DNA from: Geodermatophilus obscurus DSM 43160
GTDB lineage: Bacteria; Actinomycetota; Actinomycetes; Mycobacteriales; Geodermatophilaceae
Length of the DNA: 64,000 nucleotides
Assembly (NCBI RefSeq): GCF_000025345.1
Contig: NC_013757.1
Location: forward strand, 992,001 to 1,056,000
Direction: 5' to 3'
Part shown: positions 43,571 to 52,590 of the stretch, in pieces
Layout of the letters: every line of letters begins with the position of its first letter
Position numbering within the stretch: the stretch's first letter is position 1
The notes under the pieces: generated by a model
What the model saw: the letters and a program-made list of their open reading frames with translations, nothing else
Database searches by the model: none
What the model was told of the DNA's origin: nothing
Position numbers and translations under genes: made by a program

Positions 43571-44013
43571 GCCGCCTCCCCGTCGGTGCGGGTGCGGCGG
43601 CCGGAGCGGCCGGTGACGAGGTCGTCCACGGTCCTCTCCTCGGCAGCCTGCTCGGCCAGTCGCACCGCCTGGAGGTGTCGTTCTCGCAACCGCTCCAGCC
43701 CCTTGGTGCGCTGGGCGGCCGCGGTCCACGCCGCGCGGACCAGCTCGGCCTGCTCGGCCGACGCGGTCGCCAGCGACCGGGCCGCGGCGGCGTCCTCGGC
43801 GGCCAGCCGGCCGAGCACCATCGCGGCGGCGAAGGCGCCGGAGGAGACCGGTCCGGCCGGCAGGACGGCGGCCACCGCAGCCTCGGCCTCGGCGGCGCGG
43901 CGGTCGGCGTCGGCGGCGGCCCGGGCGGCCTCGGCGGCGGCGAGCGCGGCCGCCCGCTCCTCGGTGCGGCGCACCTCGAGGACCGGTTGCAGCCGGAAGG
44001 CGGCCCGCTTCAC
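43558..44013 (-). CDS. fliJ: Flagellar export chaperone FliJ
   Basis: A 151-residue, almost entirely helical, Ala/Glu/Arg-rich protein starting MKRAAFRLQPVLEVRRTEER, the typical FliJ opening. It links the FliI ATPase to FlhA and acts as the central stalk of the export ATPase. It follows fliI by 49 bp and overlaps the wall-hydrolase gene. The assignment rests on helix content, opening motif and position. Confidence 0.85.
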   Translation of the reverse strand: MKRAAFRLQPVLEVRRTEERAAALAAAEAARAAADADRRAAEAEAAVAAVLPAGPVSSGAFAAAMVLGRLAAEDAAAARSLATASAEQAELVRAAWTAAAQRTKGLERLRERHLQAVRLAEQAAEERTVDDLVTGRSGRRTRTDGEAAWTD

Positions 44014-44062
44014 CGGCGCGGCCTGGTCACTGAGGACCGACGGCGGAACTCCGCGAGCTCCG

Positions 44063-45370
44063 TCATGCCGACCTCACGATGCGGTTCAACCACGCCCACG
44101 AGTCACCGGCCGGGGTCAGCTCGCCCGTCGGCTGCTGCAGGAACGACTCGATCGCCGGCGCCAGCTGGCGGGCGCGGTCGACCAGCGGGTCGGTGCCGGC
44201 CTGGTAGGCGCCGATCTCGATGAGCTCCTTGACGTCGCGCAGCGCGCCCATGAGTCGGCGCACCTCGCGGGCGTCGGCCATCTGCGCCGGCGGCACGACC
44301 GCGGTGGCCACGCGGGAGATGGACTCCAGCACGTCGATGGCCGGGAAGTGCCCGGCGGTGGCGAGCTTGCGGGTCAGCACCACGTGGCCGTCGAGGATGG
44401 AGCGGGCGGTGTCGGCGATCGGCTCGTTGTGGTCGTCGCCGTCCACCAGCACGGTGTAGAGGCCGGTGATCGAGCCGACGGCCGCCGTCCCGGCCTTCTC
44501 CAGCAGCTTGGGCATCATCGCGAAGACGCTCGGCGGGTAGCCGCGGGTCGCCGGGGGCTCGCCCGCCGACAGACCCACCTCGCGCTGCGCCATCGCGGTG
44601 CGGGTGATCGAGTCCATCATCAGCAGCACGTCACGGCCCTGGTCGCGGAAGCCCTCGGCGATGCGGGTGGCGACGAACGCCGCCTTCAGCCGCACCAGCG
44701 GCGGCTCGTCGGAGGTGGCGACGACGACGACGGTGCGGGCCATCCCCTCTGCGCCGAGGTTCTCCTCGAGGAACTCGCGCACCTCGCGGCCACGCTCGCC
44801 GATCAGGCCGATGACCCGGACGTCGGCGTCGGTGCCGCGGGTGATCTGCGCCAGCAGCGTCGACTTGCCCACGCCGGAGCCGGCGAAGATGCCGAGGCGC
44901 TGGCCCTTGCCGAGCGGCACCATCGTGTCCAGCACCCGGACGCCGGAGGCCAGCGGTTCCTCGACGCGGGTGCGTGCCAGGGCGTGCGGGGTCTCGCTGG
45001 CCAGGTCGACGAACTCCAGCGACTGGTCCAGCGGCGGGCCGCCGTCCACCGGCCGGCCCAGGCCGTCGAGCACCCGGCCGAGCAGCGCCTCGCCCACCGG
45101 CACCTGCAGCGGCATGCCCGTGGCACGCACCCGCGCGCCGGCGTGCACGCCGGAGAGCTCGCCGAGCGGCATGCAGGTCAGCCGCTCGCGGGAGACCGCG
45201 ACGACCTCGGCCAGCAGACCCCCGCTCGGCGAGGGGTTGATCTCCACGAGGTCACCGACGGCGGCCACGGCCCCCTCGACGGAGAGGGTCAGGCCCATCG
45301 CGCCGACGACCGAGCCGGTCACCTGCGGGCGGGCCGCGGCGCGGGCGCGGTCGAGCAGACCCGTCGTCAC
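44063..45370 (-). CDS. fliI: Flagellum-specific ATPase FliI
   Basis: A 435-residue F1-beta-like ATPase that energises flagellar export. Walker A GSGVGKST is at 164-171. The family marker GERGREVREFLEENLG is clear, Walker B lies in DVLLMMDSITRTAMAQREV, and GLSAGEPPATRGYPPSVFAMM follows. GTG 45370 overlaps the fliH stop (GTGA). FliH, FliI and FliJ are encoded consecutively and form the soluble ATPase complex. Confidence 0.96.
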   Translation of the reverse strand: MTTGLLDRARAAARPQVTGSVVGAMGLTLSVEGAVAAVGDLVEINPSPSGGLLAEVVAVSRERLTCMPLGELSGVHAGARVRATGMPLQVPVGEALLGRVLDGLGRPVDGGPPLDQSLEFVDLASETPHALARTRVEEPLASGVRVLDTMVPLGKGQRLGIFAGSGVGKSTLLAQITRGTDADVRVIGLIGERGREVREFLEENLGAEGMARTVVVVATSDEPPLVRLKAAFVATRIAEGFRDQGRDVLLMMDSITRTAMAQREVGLSAGEPPATRGYPPSVFAMMPKLLEKAGTAAVGSITGLYTVLVDGDDHNEPIADTARSILDGHVVLTRKLATAGHFPAIDVLESISRVATAVVPPAQMADAREVRRLMGALRDVKELIEIGAYQAGTDPLVDRARQLAPAIESFLQQPTGELTPAGDSWAWLNRIVRSA

Positions 45371-46215
45371 GGTGCGAGCACCGCCCGCACCCGCTCCAGC
45401 GCCGCGCCCAGCTGGGCATCGACGCGGGTGGGACCGGTCTCGGCGACGGCTCCGGCGCGCTCGACGGAGAGGTCGCCGACGACCCGCACCGTGTCCGGCA
45501 GCTCGGCCAGCGCCTCGGCGGGCAGCTCGGCGAGGTCGTCGGGGTGCAGCCGGACGACGGTCGGCGCGTCGGCCGGGCACAGCGTCAGCGCCCGGCGGAC
45601 GGCGTCCACCACGGGGGAGTCGGCGAGCGCGAGCTCGCGGCACAGCACGTCCTCGACGAGCGTGAGCACGATCGTGATGACCGAGTCGCGGACGTCCTCG
45701 GCGACCGGGAGGGCGGCCTGCTCGAGCTGGGTGACGGCCGCGCCGAGGGCAGCGGTGGCCGAGACCATCCGCCGCTCCCAGCGGGCCTGCACCTCGGCCA
45801 GGCGCGCCTCGGCGGCCCGCTCCGCCTCGGCGACCACGGCCTCGGCGGCCGCGCAGCCCTCGGCGTGGCCGGCGGCGTAGCCCTCCTGGCGGGCGTGCTC
45901 GCGCAGCCGGGCCAGCTCCTCGGCGTAGACGTCGCCGAGCCGGAACGACGTGCGGCTGGGCACCGGCACGTCGGCCGCCCGGCGCACCGTCGTCTGCCGC
46001 TCGCCGGTCGGCTGCGGCGGGACCGGCACCGCGCGGGTGTACGGCGCCCGGGGTGCGGCCTGCGCGGCGGTGCCGCCGCGCAGCAGCGCGGACTCCCGCG
46101 AGGACCGTTCAGGCGGTGTTCGACGGCCTGACTGCGCGCCCCGGTCCGCTCCTCGCTCGCTGGCGCTCGCTGCGATGCTCCCGCGGCTGTCGTCAGGCGA
46201 CGAAATCGTCCTCAC
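45367..46215 (-). CDS. fliH: Flagellar assembly protein FliH
   Basis: A 282-residue protein with a coiled-coil centre (LARLREHARQEGYAAGHAEG) and a FliH C-terminal domain (VRDSVITIVLTLVEDVLCRE). It regulates FliI and tethers it to the C-ring. The GTG at 46215 overlaps fliG by 23 bp. The first ~35 residues are encoded by a repeat-like GAGCG/CAGCGAGCG tract and look non-conserved, so the true start could lie further in, for example at the GTG of VPVPPQPTGERQ. Confidence 0.85.
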   Translation of the reverse strand: MRTISSPDDSRGSIAASASERGADRGAQSGRRTPPERSSRESALLRGGTAAQAAPRAPYTRAVPVPPQPTGERQTTVRRAADVPVPSRTSFRLGDVYAEELARLREHARQEGYAAGHAEGCAAAEAVVAEAERAAEARLAEVQARWERRMVSATAALGAAVTQLEQAALPVAEDVRDSVITIVLTLVEDVLCRELALADSPVVDAVRRALTLCPADAPTVVRLHPDDLAELPAEALAELPDTVRVVGDLSVERAGAVAETGPTRVDAQLGAALERVRAVLAP

Positions 46216-47278
46216 CGCCCCGCGAGATGGTCAGCACGCCCTGCTCCTCGAGGGTGCGGATGACACCGACGACCTTGGCCTGCGACTCCTCGACCGTGCG
46301 GGTGCGGACCGGGCCGAGCAGCTCGATCTCCTCGGCGAGGTTCTCCGCCGCGCGCTCGGAGAGGTTTCGGACGACCTTGTCGCGGACGTCGGGACGCACG
46401 CCCTTCAGCGCGGTGGCCAGGTCGTTGGCCTCGACCTCGCGCAGCACCAGCTGCAGCGAGCGGTCGTCGATGGTGACGATGTCCTCGAAGACGAACATCT
46501 GCGCGCGGACCTGCTCGGCCAGCTCCGGGTCGGTGCTGTCGAGCCACTCGAGGATCGAGCGCTCGGTGGGCCGGGGCGAGCGGTTGATGATCTCGACGAG
46601 GGTCTCGACGCCGCCGACGGTGCTCATGTCCTGGTGGGCCAGCAGCGAGCCCATCCGGCGGCCGAGCTCCTCCTCGACCAGGCGCACCATCTCCGGGGAC
46701 GTGCGGTCCATGGTCGCGATGCGGTGCGCCACGGCGGCCTGCTGCTCGGGGGCGAACCCGGAGAGCACCTCGGCCGACTGGGCGGCGGTCAGGTGGGCGA
46801 GCACCAGCGCAGTGACCTGCGGGTGCTCGTCCTTGAGGAAGGTGACCAGCTGGCGGACGTCGGCGTTGCGCAGCGAGGCGAAGGGCACCTCGGTGTAGAC
46901 GACGTTCAGCCGGGACAGGATGCCGTCGGCCTTGTCCTCGCCCAGGCCGGCCGCGAGGATCTCGCGGGCGAACTCGACGCCGCCGCGCCCCACGAACCGC
47001 TGTGCGGTCATCAGGTCGTGGAACTCCTCCAGGACGCCGTCGACGTCGTCGGGCTGGACCGATCCGATCTTCATCAGCTCGCGGGTCAGCAGCTCGACCT
47101 CCCGCGGGCGCATCTTGGCCATCAGCGCGCCGGCGTCCTCCTTGGACAGCTGCGCGATGAACACGGCGGCCTTGCGCACTCCCGGCATCTCCGGCCGCTC
47201 CCGCACCGCGGGGAGGACGGCGGTGGGCGCGGCCGCGGGGGCCATGCCGACCACCTGCTCGACGGACGCAAGCGTCAT
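46193..47278 (-). CDS. fliG: Flagellar motor switch protein FliG
   Basis: A 361-residue FliG, the rotor protein that interacts with MotA. Conserved elements are the N-terminal RKAAVFIAQLSKEDAGALMA and the middle EHPQVTALVLAHL (the EHPQ motif). The C-terminal torque helix region is seen in FEDIVTIDDRSLQLVLREVE followed by ANDLATALKG. The ATG at 47278 overlaps the fliF stop as ATGA. About 25 residues precede the domain, longer than usual. Confidence 0.96.
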   Translation of the reverse strand: MTLASVEQVVGMAPAAAPTAVLPAVRERPEMPGVRKAAVFIAQLSKEDAGALMAKMRPREVELLTRELMKIGSVQPDDVDGVLEEFHDLMTAQRFVGRGGVEFAREILAAGLGEDKADGILSRLNVVYTEVPFASLRNADVRQLVTFLKDEHPQVTALVLAHLTAAQSAEVLSGFAPEQQAAVAHRIATMDRTSPEMVRLVEEELGRRMGSLLAHQDMSTVGGVETLVEIINRSPRPTERSILEWLDSTDPELAEQVRAQMFVFEDIVTIDDRSLQLVLREVEANDLATALKGVRPDVRDKVVRNLSERAAENLAEEIELLGPVRTRTVEESQAKVVGVIRTLEEQGVLTISRGGEDDFVA

Positions 47279-48858
47279 TTCACACCGCTCTCGCTCAGCC
47301 AGCCACGAAGCATCGCGGCCACCTCGTCGGGTTTCTCACTGACCATCGTGGCGATCTCGCCGCGGACCCGGGCCCGCTCGGCCGCCTCCATCTCCAGCGC
47401 CGCGTTGTCGACGACCGGCACCGCCCGCGTGCTCTCGATGCGGATGCGGTCCAGCTCGGCCATCACGTCGTCGGCGAGCTCCAGCGCCTCGTAGTCCTCG
47501 TCCTCCTCGTCCTCCCGACCACGGCGGGAGCGCAGCCAGACGACGAGCACGAGCAGGGCGATGCCGCCGGTCTTGACCATCGACCACAGCTGGGCCTGCC
47601 GCTCGGCCTCCTCGGCCGCCGCGAGCTCCTCGGCCGCCCGGTCGGCGGCGGTGGTGTCGAAGGCCATCGAGGCGACGGTGATGTCGTCGCCGCGCGCGAC
47701 GTCGAGGCCGATGGCGTTGCCGACCAGGGCCTGGATCTGCGCCTGGTTGAGGTTGCCGGCGACGGCCTCGTCCATGACGACGGAGACGGTGAGCCGGTTG
47801 ATCCTGCCGGGTGCGCCCTCCACGGTCTCCACGGTCGTGCCGACGGCGTTGTTCGCGGTCGTGGACTCCTTGTTGTACGCGGAGTCCCCGGTCCCGCCCC
47901 CGGCGTCGGCCTGGTTCTCCGGGCCGAGGATGCCGCCCACGGCGGCGCCGTTGCCGGTGTACTCCTCGGTCGTCGTGCTCTCCGAGATCGGCGGGGTGCC
48001 CTCCTCGTAGGTGTGCGTCTCCGAGGTGGTGCTGCGCTGGTCGAGGTCGACGTCGGCCCGGACCGACACCTTGGCGCGGCCGGGGCCGAGGATGGGGTCG
48101 AGCACGGCCTGCGCGTTGGACGCCAACCGGGCCTCGTAGTCCTGCTCCAGCTGCGAGCGGGCGTCGCCGGCGGCCGAGGTGACGCCCTGGCCGGGGGCCG
48201 AGAGCACCGCGCCGGTGGCGTCGGCGACGGTGACCTGCTCGGGGTCCATGCCCTCGATGCTGGAGGAGACCAGATTGGTCACCGCCTGGACCTGACCGCT
48301 GTCCAGCCCGGTACCCGGTGCCAGGTCAAGCAGCACCGAGGCGGTGGGCTCGGCCTCGTCGGAGGCGAACACCTCCTCCTCCGGGAGGGCCAGGTGCACC
48401 ACGGCGGTGCGCACGCCCTCCAGCGACTCCAGGGTCCGGGCCAGCTCGTCCTGCAGGGCGCGCTGGTAGGTGACCTGCTGCTGGAACTCGCTGGTCGTGA
48501 TGCCCTGCTCGTCGAGCAGCGCGTACCCGGTGTCGTTGCCGGCGGGCAGGCCCTTGCCGCTCATCGACAGTCGCAGGTCGTACACCTGCTCGTTCGGCAC
48601 CATGATCGTGCCGCCGCCGTCGGCGAGCTCGTAGGCGGCGCCGGCTGCGTTGAGCTCGTCGACGATCGCCGACGCGTCGGTCGAGGCCAGGTTCGAGAAC
48701 AGGGGGGCGTAGGTGGGGGCGGTGATCCACCGGTAGAAGAAGAAGCCGCCGAGGAGCAGCCCCGCGGTGAGCAGGCCGATGACGACCTTCTGGCCGAGGC
48801 TGATCGTGGCGAGCGCGGACCGGATCCGCTCCACCGGCCCGGCGAGGGCAGCAGGCAT
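47275..48858 (-). CDS. fliF: Flagellar MS-ring protein FliF
   Basis: A 527-residue FliF with two transmembrane spans (about 24-44 and 440-458). The ring-building domains between them carry ANLASTDASAIVDELNAAGA-like and GYALLDEQGITTSEFQQQVT sequences. The C-terminal tail (ERARVRGEIATMVSEKPDEV followed by AAMLRGWL) is the FliG-binding part. It overlaps fliE by 1 nt and fliG by 4 nt. It forms the MS ring that nucleates basal-body assembly. Confidence 0.96.
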   Translation of the reverse strand: MPAALAGPVERIRSALATISLGQKVVIGLLTAGLLLGGFFFYRWITAPTYAPLFSNLASTDASAIVDELNAAGAAYELADGGGTIMVPNEQVYDLRLSMSGKGLPAGNDTGYALLDEQGITTSEFQQQVTYQRALQDELARTLESLEGVRTAVVHLALPEEEVFASDEAEPTASVLLDLAPGTGLDSGQVQAVTNLVSSSIEGMDPEQVTVADATGAVLSAPGQGVTSAAGDARSQLEQDYEARLASNAQAVLDPILGPGRAKVSVRADVDLDQRSTTSETHTYEEGTPPISESTTTEEYTGNGAAVGGILGPENQADAGGGTGDSAYNKESTTANNAVGTTVETVEGAPGRINRLTVSVVMDEAVAGNLNQAQIQALVGNAIGLDVARGDDITVASMAFDTTAADRAAEELAAAEEAERQAQLWSMVKTGGIALLVLVVWLRSRRGREDEEDEDYEALELADDVMAELDRIRIESTRAVPVVDNAALEMEAAERARVRGEIATMVSEKPDEVAAMLRGWLSESGVK

Positions 48859-49187
48859 CAGACCGGCATCCTCATGATCTCGTTGAAGGCCTCGACGGCC
48901 TTGTTCTTGATGGTCACGACCATCTCGGTGGCGAGCTTGGCCTCATTGGCCGCGATCATGTAGTCGTGCACGTCGCGCAGGTCGCCGGTGGCGGCCTGGA
49001 CGGCGAGACCGTCGGAGGTCGACTGCTTGGCCTGCAACTCCTCCACCGAGGACACCAGGACCGAGGCGAAGCCGTTGTCGTCGGCCCCAGTGGTCTGCGC
49101 GGCGTCGGGCGTGGCCGCCGCCCCGGTGACGCCGGAGAGACCGGTGATCGCCGTGGGGAACGAGACGCCTCCGATGGGCGAGGTCAT
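48858..49187 (-). CDS. fliE: Flagellar hook-basal body complex protein FliE
   Basis: A 109-residue FliE that joins the MS ring to the rod. The C-terminal half has the family pattern (DVHDYMIAANEAKLATEMVV followed by TIKNKAVEAFNEIMRMPV). The N-terminal half is flexible and Thr/Ala-rich. The ATG at 49187 lies 2 nt after the flgC stop. Confidence 0.94.
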   Translation of the reverse strand: MTSPIGGVSFPTAITGLSGVTGAAATPDAAQTTGADDNGFASVLVSSVEELQAKQSTSDGLAVQAATGDLRDVHDYMIAANEAKLATEMVVTIKNKAVEAFNEIMRMPV

Positions 49188-49189
49188 GG

Positions 49190-49594
49190 TCAGCCCTTCC
49201 CGAGCTGGAGTGCGGCCTGGTAGGCGGTGGTGGCGCGCTCGACGACGGCGAGGTTCGCCTGGTAGCCGCGCTGCGCCATGATCAGCTGGGTCATCTGGTC
49301 GCCCAGGTCGATGTCCGGGTACCTGACGTAGCCGTTGGCATCGGCGAGCGGGTGGTCGGGCTCGTGGACCATCCGGCCCTCCGCGCTGCCGTACTCGGCC
49401 CGGGCCACGCGGACCCCGCCCTCGCCGGAGCCGTAGTCGACGGCCTGCGCCACGATCAGCCGCTCCTGGAACGCGTCCTGGTCGGTCGAGGTGACGTTGT
49501 TGATGTTGGCGATGTTGTCCGAGACTGCGTCCAGCCACTTGCGGTGGACGAGCAGTCCGGAGCCGGAGATGCCGAGCGAGTCGAACGTGCTCAT
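49190..49594 (-). CDS. flgC: Flagellar basal-body rod protein FlgC
   Basis: A 134-residue rod protein. The ends are SLGISGSGLLVHRKWLDAVS then DNIANINN, and QMTQLIMAQRGYQANLAVVE. A GYVRYPDIDLGDQM segment is typical of FlgC. The ATG at 49594 overlaps the flgB stop (TGATG); a GTG one codon earlier is equally possible. Confidence 0.95.
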   Translation of the reverse strand: MSTFDSLGISGSGLLVHRKWLDAVSDNIANINNVTSTDQDAFQERLIVAQAVDYGSGEGGVRVARAEYGSAEGRMVHEPDHPLADANGYVRYPDIDLGDQMTQLIMAQRGYQANLAVVERATTAYQAALQLGKG

Positions 49595-49941
49595 CACGCC
49601 GTCCGCAGCGCCGTGCGCATGACGTTGTACTTCCCGTCGAGGGCGTTGAGCGCGAGCTGGTAGCGCAGCCCCGTCTCGGTGGCGATGACCGTCTCGGCGT
49701 CGAGGTTCACGTTGTTCCCGTCCATCCGGGTCGGCTCCAGGGAGCGGTGGACCGTGCCGGTCGTGGCGGTCGGCGTCTGGCCACTGGTCAGGGCGCCGCG
49801 GAGGCCGGTCTCGAAGTCGACGCGGCCGGCGAGGAAGCCAGGCGTCTGCAGGTTCGCGATGTTGTCGGCGGTCACCCGCTGCCGCTGGGCGAGCCCGTTG
49901 AGCGCGGAGTGCAGGGCCGTGGAGGTGACGTCCCCGGTCAC
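49594..49941 (-). CDS. flgB: Flagellar basal-body rod protein FlgB
   Basis: A 115-residue rod protein with the N-terminal LNGLAQRQRVTADNIANLQT and PGFLAGRVDFE motif and the DGNNVNLDAETVIATETGLR segment of FlgB. GTG 49941 (VTGDVTSTALHSALNG) gives the usual length; the frame stays open further upstream with no better start. It opens the flgB-to-flgE operon. Confidence 0.93.
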   Translation of the reverse strand: MTGDVTSTALHSALNGLAQRQRVTADNIANLQTPGFLAGRVDFETGLRGALTSGQTPTATTGTVHRSLEPTRMDGNNVNLDAETVIATETGLRYQLALNALDGKYNVMRTALRTA

Positions 49942-49997
49942 AGGGACGTCACTCGGGCAGGGCAACGGGACACGATCGGCCTCCGGGTACGCAGGAG

Positions 49998-50015
49998 ACA
50001 CTCGCGAGCGAGTGT
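49998..50015 (-). promoter_or_regulatory. Dyad ACACTCG-CGAG-CGAGTGT upstream of flgB
   Basis: Perfect 7-bp arms around a 4-bp spacer lie 57 bp upstream of the flgB start. This is a candidate operator for a master regulator of the hook-basal-body operon. Confidence 0.4.
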
Positions 50016-50191
50016 GTGGTTCGCCGATCCGTGGCGAGAGGTGCGCTTTCCGTGCTCTGCAGTCATCGGCACGGCCCGGTGGGCCCCTGACCGGCCGGGC
50101 CCCACGCGAGTGGTGCGAGTACGCCGATGGGGTGGACGTGCCGACTGTGACTCGCGGTGCGTGCCCGCAGCGCCGGGCGCCCCGGGGACGA

Positions 50192-50234
50192 CGAAGCCCC
50201 CCGGGCGCCGGTCGTGGCGCCACGGGGGGCTTCG
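50192..50234 (-). terminator. Terminator after the hag-fliD-fliS-FliT-position genes
   Basis: CGAAGCCCCCC (50192-50202) pairs with GGGGGGCTTCG (50224-50234), enclosing an inner GCGCC/GGCGCC stem. It lies 41 bp beyond the stop of the last gene of the unit (50276) and before the flgB operon. Confidence 0.8.
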
Positions 50235-50275
50235 GGTGCTCGTCGGTGCTGGGCTCAGCGGGACGTGCTGTCGGG

Positions 50276-50632
50276 CTAGAGCGCCCGGTCGATGTAGGAG
50301 GCGACCGGACGGGGCGGGCCGTAGGACATCCGGGCGGCGACGTCGCGCTGCCGGCGGGACTGGATGATCCGCTCGACGAGCTCCTCGGCGACGGCCAGCT
50401 GGTGCTGCAGGAGCCGCGCGGCGCGTTCGCGGAGGTCCTCGGGGACCGGGCCCAGCGCAGGCGACGGCGGGATCCAGTCCTCGGCGCGGCGGCCCCAGGC
50501 GGCGATCTCGTCGTCCCGGTCGGACCGGAGGCTGGACTCGGCGGCGAGCACCTCGCCCTCGAGCTCGTCGAGGACGGTGGCCCAGTCGCGGGACGCCTCA
50601 CCGCCGGTCGACGAGGGGCGACCGGGGGTCAT
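50276..50632 (-). CDS. Hypothetical protein in FliT position
   Basis: A 118-residue helical protein (ATVLDELEGEVLAAESSLRS, later EDLRERAARLLQHQLAVAEE) with no firm family match. The ATG at 50632 overlaps the fliS stop (ATGA). In many flagellar operons the gene after fliS encodes FliT, a helical chaperone of FliD, and size and composition agree. Motif-level evidence for FliT is lacking, so the chaperone role is inferred from position. Confidence 0.7.
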   Translation of the reverse strand: MTPGRPSSTGGEASRDWATVLDELEGEVLAAESSLRSDRDDEIAAWGRRAEDWIPPSPALGPVPEDLRERAARLLQHQLAVAEELVERIIQSRRQRDVAARMSYGPPRPVASYIDRAL

Positions 50633-51015
50633 GCGGGGGAGGCGGTGAGCGTGGCGGCGGCCTGCCGCCACGCGTCCCGGAGCGGCTCGGCGATCTGCCG
50701 ACAGGCGGACACGCGGTTGCGGTCGCGCTTGACGCCGGCCTGGACCAGCTCGGTGATCATCCAGGTGTAGAGGGCGGCCAGTCGCGGCCCGCCCTCCCAG
50801 GCGTCGACCCGCAGGCTCTCGCGGAGCTCGAAGACGATGTCCTGCGCGTGCTGGATCTGCGCAGCGGCCTCGGTGCGGTCCCCGGTCTCCAGGGCGAGCT
50901 CGGCGCGCTCGAGGTCGAGCACGAGCCGGTCGTAGAGCATCACGAGGATCCGCTGGGGGGACGCCGTCGCGACCGAGTCGCCGAGGTAGCGGGAGCGGAG
51001 GGAGGCGGTGCTCAT
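50629..51015 (-). CDS. fliS: Flagellin export chaperone FliS
   Basis: A 128-residue FliS. The motifs VATASPQRILVMLYDRLVLD (the usual P-x-x-L-I-x-M-L-Y-D-x-A block) and AAALYTWMITEL-like LAALYTWMITELVQA (the LYxYMxxxL block) are clear. It binds the flagellin C-terminus to prevent premature polymerisation and can bind FliW. It lies 59 bp after fliD. Confidence 0.94.
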   Translation of the reverse strand: MSTASLRSRYLGDSVATASPQRILVMLYDRLVLDLERAELALETGDRTEAAAQIQHAQDIVFELRESLRVDAWEGGPRLAALYTWMITELVQAGVKRDRNRVSACRQIAEPLRDAWRQAAATLTASPA

Positions 51016-51074
51016 CAGACGGTCTCCTGGGGGAAGCGGGGGTACTAGCAGGATCGGCCGGGCGGGCCTCGTCT

Positions 51075-52484
51075 TCAGCCGGACAGCGAACCGAGCTGGC
51101 CGGCCAGCCAGCTGGACTGGTTCTTCAGCGAGCTCAGTGCCGTCTCCATGGCGCTGAACTGGCGGGTCAGCGCCTCCTTGCGGGCGGCCAGGCGCAGGTC
51201 CCAGTCCGCGATCCGCGACTGGTAGTCCTTCACCAGGGCCTCCCTGCCCTGTGCCAGGAGGGTCAGCGTGCCGGTGGTGGACTTCGTGGCGTCCTTCGCC
51301 GTGGTCGCCAGTCGCTGGGCGAGGCCCTCCACGGCGGGGGCGCCATCGCTCGCCGGCGCGCCGCCGAGCAGCCGGTGGACCGCCTCGGGGTCGGACTGCA
51401 TGCTCTTGAGGAAGGTCGCCTCGTCGAACGTCACCTTGCCGTCGCGGGTCAACTGGACGCCCAGGGCAGCCGGGGAGCCCGCGGTGTAGGTGCCGGGGGT
51501 GCTGGCGGAGGGGACGGCGCCCGGGACGGCGTCGGAGACCTTCGTGAGGAGCCGGCTGGCCAGCTGGCGCAGCGCGAAGTCGCCCTTGAGGACGGCGGTG
51601 CTGCTGGTTCCGCTGTCGGTGTTGGTGGCGATGCTGGTCAGCGCGGCGTTGACCGCGTCGACCAGCGTCTTCACCTTGGTGGCGACGGTCTTCAGGTCCT
51701 CGCCCACCTCCACGACGACGGACGTGTCGCTCTCCTCGGTGACCGTGATGGCGACGCCGGTCATCAGGTCGGCGAAGGTGTTCGTCGGTGACGTCACCGC
51801 GACACCGCCCACGTCGAGCGTGGCGTCCTTCGCGGGAGAGACCACCGTGAAGAGGTCGCCTGCCGCGGACTGCACGTCGAAGTAGCCCTTGGCGCCTGGG
51901 GTGGTGCTGGTCAGCTGGAGGCGGTACCCGTTACCGGTGTTCACCGCGGTGGCGCGGACGCCGAGGTCCTCCCGGTCGTTGATGTACGCGATCGTCTCCG
52001 CGAGGGTCGCGTCCTGGTCGGGAGGGTCGATGGGCGTCGGGGTGCCATCCGGCCGGGTGATCGTCAGCGGCCACGGCGACGGCCCCGGGGTGGTGGCGTC
52101 CGGGCCGATGGGCTTGCGGACGTCGGTGCCCGTCGTGGCCCAGGTGGCGGTGCTGAGGTAGCTGGCCGTCGAGGCCAGCGACCCGACGGTGAAGCTGATG
52201 CGGCTGCCGGGAACGGCGGTCGACGTGGCGCTCGCGGTCACCGAGGCAGCGGTGCTCTTCGCTGTCCGGGCCGCGGCGAGACCGTCGGCGGTGAGTGCCT
52301 CAGCCGCGGCGCGTACGGCGTCGACCTTGGTGTTGACCGCCCGGTACGCGTCGGCCGCCTTCTGCGCGGCGCTCATCTGCGCCTTGAGCCGGGTCTGCGG
52401 CAGGGCCTCGGCCGCGACGAGCTGGGAGACGAGGGAGGTCGTGTCCAGACCGGAGACCAGACCGTCGACACTCAGGCTCACCAT
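51075..52484 (-). CDS. fliD: Flagellar filament-capping protein FliD
   Basis: A 469-residue FliD with the N-terminal SVDGLVSGLDTTSLVSQLVA and the C-terminal region LAARKEALTRQFSAMETALS followed by SLKNQSSWLAGQL. These two coiled ends flank variable cap domains. It caps the growing filament and drives flagellin folding. It follows hag after a strong hairpin; no separate promoter was recognised, so partial read-through from hag is possible. Confidence 0.95.
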   Translation of the reverse strand: MVSLSVDGLVSGLDTTSLVSQLVAAEALPQTRLKAQMSAAQKAADAYRAVNTKVDAVRAAAEALTADGLAAARTAKSTAASVTASATSTAVPGSRISFTVGSLASTASYLSTATWATTGTDVRKPIGPDATTPGPSPWPLTITRPDGTPTPIDPPDQDATLAETIAYINDREDLGVRATAVNTGNGYRLQLTSTTPGAKGYFDVQSAAGDLFTVVSPAKDATLDVGGVAVTSPTNTFADLMTGVAITVTEESDTSVVVEVGEDLKTVATKVKTLVDAVNAALTSIATNTDSGTSSTAVLKGDFALRQLASRLLTKVSDAVPGAVPSASTPGTYTAGSPAALGVQLTRDGKVTFDEATFLKSMQSDPEAVHRLLGGAPASDGAPAVEGLAQRLATTAKDATKSTTGTLTLLAQGREALVKDYQSRIADWDLRLAARKEALTRQFSAMETALSSLKNQSSWLAGQLGSLSG

Positions 52485-52520
52485 GGGGTTCCTCCAGGCG
52501 GGTCAGGGGTGGGGACGCCA

Positions 52521-52552
52521 GTGAGGGGGGAGGCCGGAGCCTCCCCCCTCAC
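52521..52552 (-). terminator. Terminator after hag
   Basis: Perfect 14-bp arms GTGAGGGGGGAGGC and GCCTCCCCCCTCAC around CGGA lie 38 bp beyond the hag stop. This is a strong hairpin that should let hag be transcribed in excess over fliD. Confidence 0.85.
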
Positions 52553-52590
52553 CGGGTGGTGCTAGTTGGTCAGGCGCTCAGGGACCGAGG

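Larger units (their letters stand above)
49942..50275. other. 334-bp gap upstream of flgB
   Basis: This gap holds a terminator hairpin at 50192-50234 for the hag-fliD-fliS side and a 7-bp dyad at 49998-50015 about 57 bp before flgB. The flgB operon promoter must lie here, but no CTCA/GCCGAA pair was found, so an early-class (not FliA) promoter is inferred. No coding potential was recognised. Confidence 0.6.
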
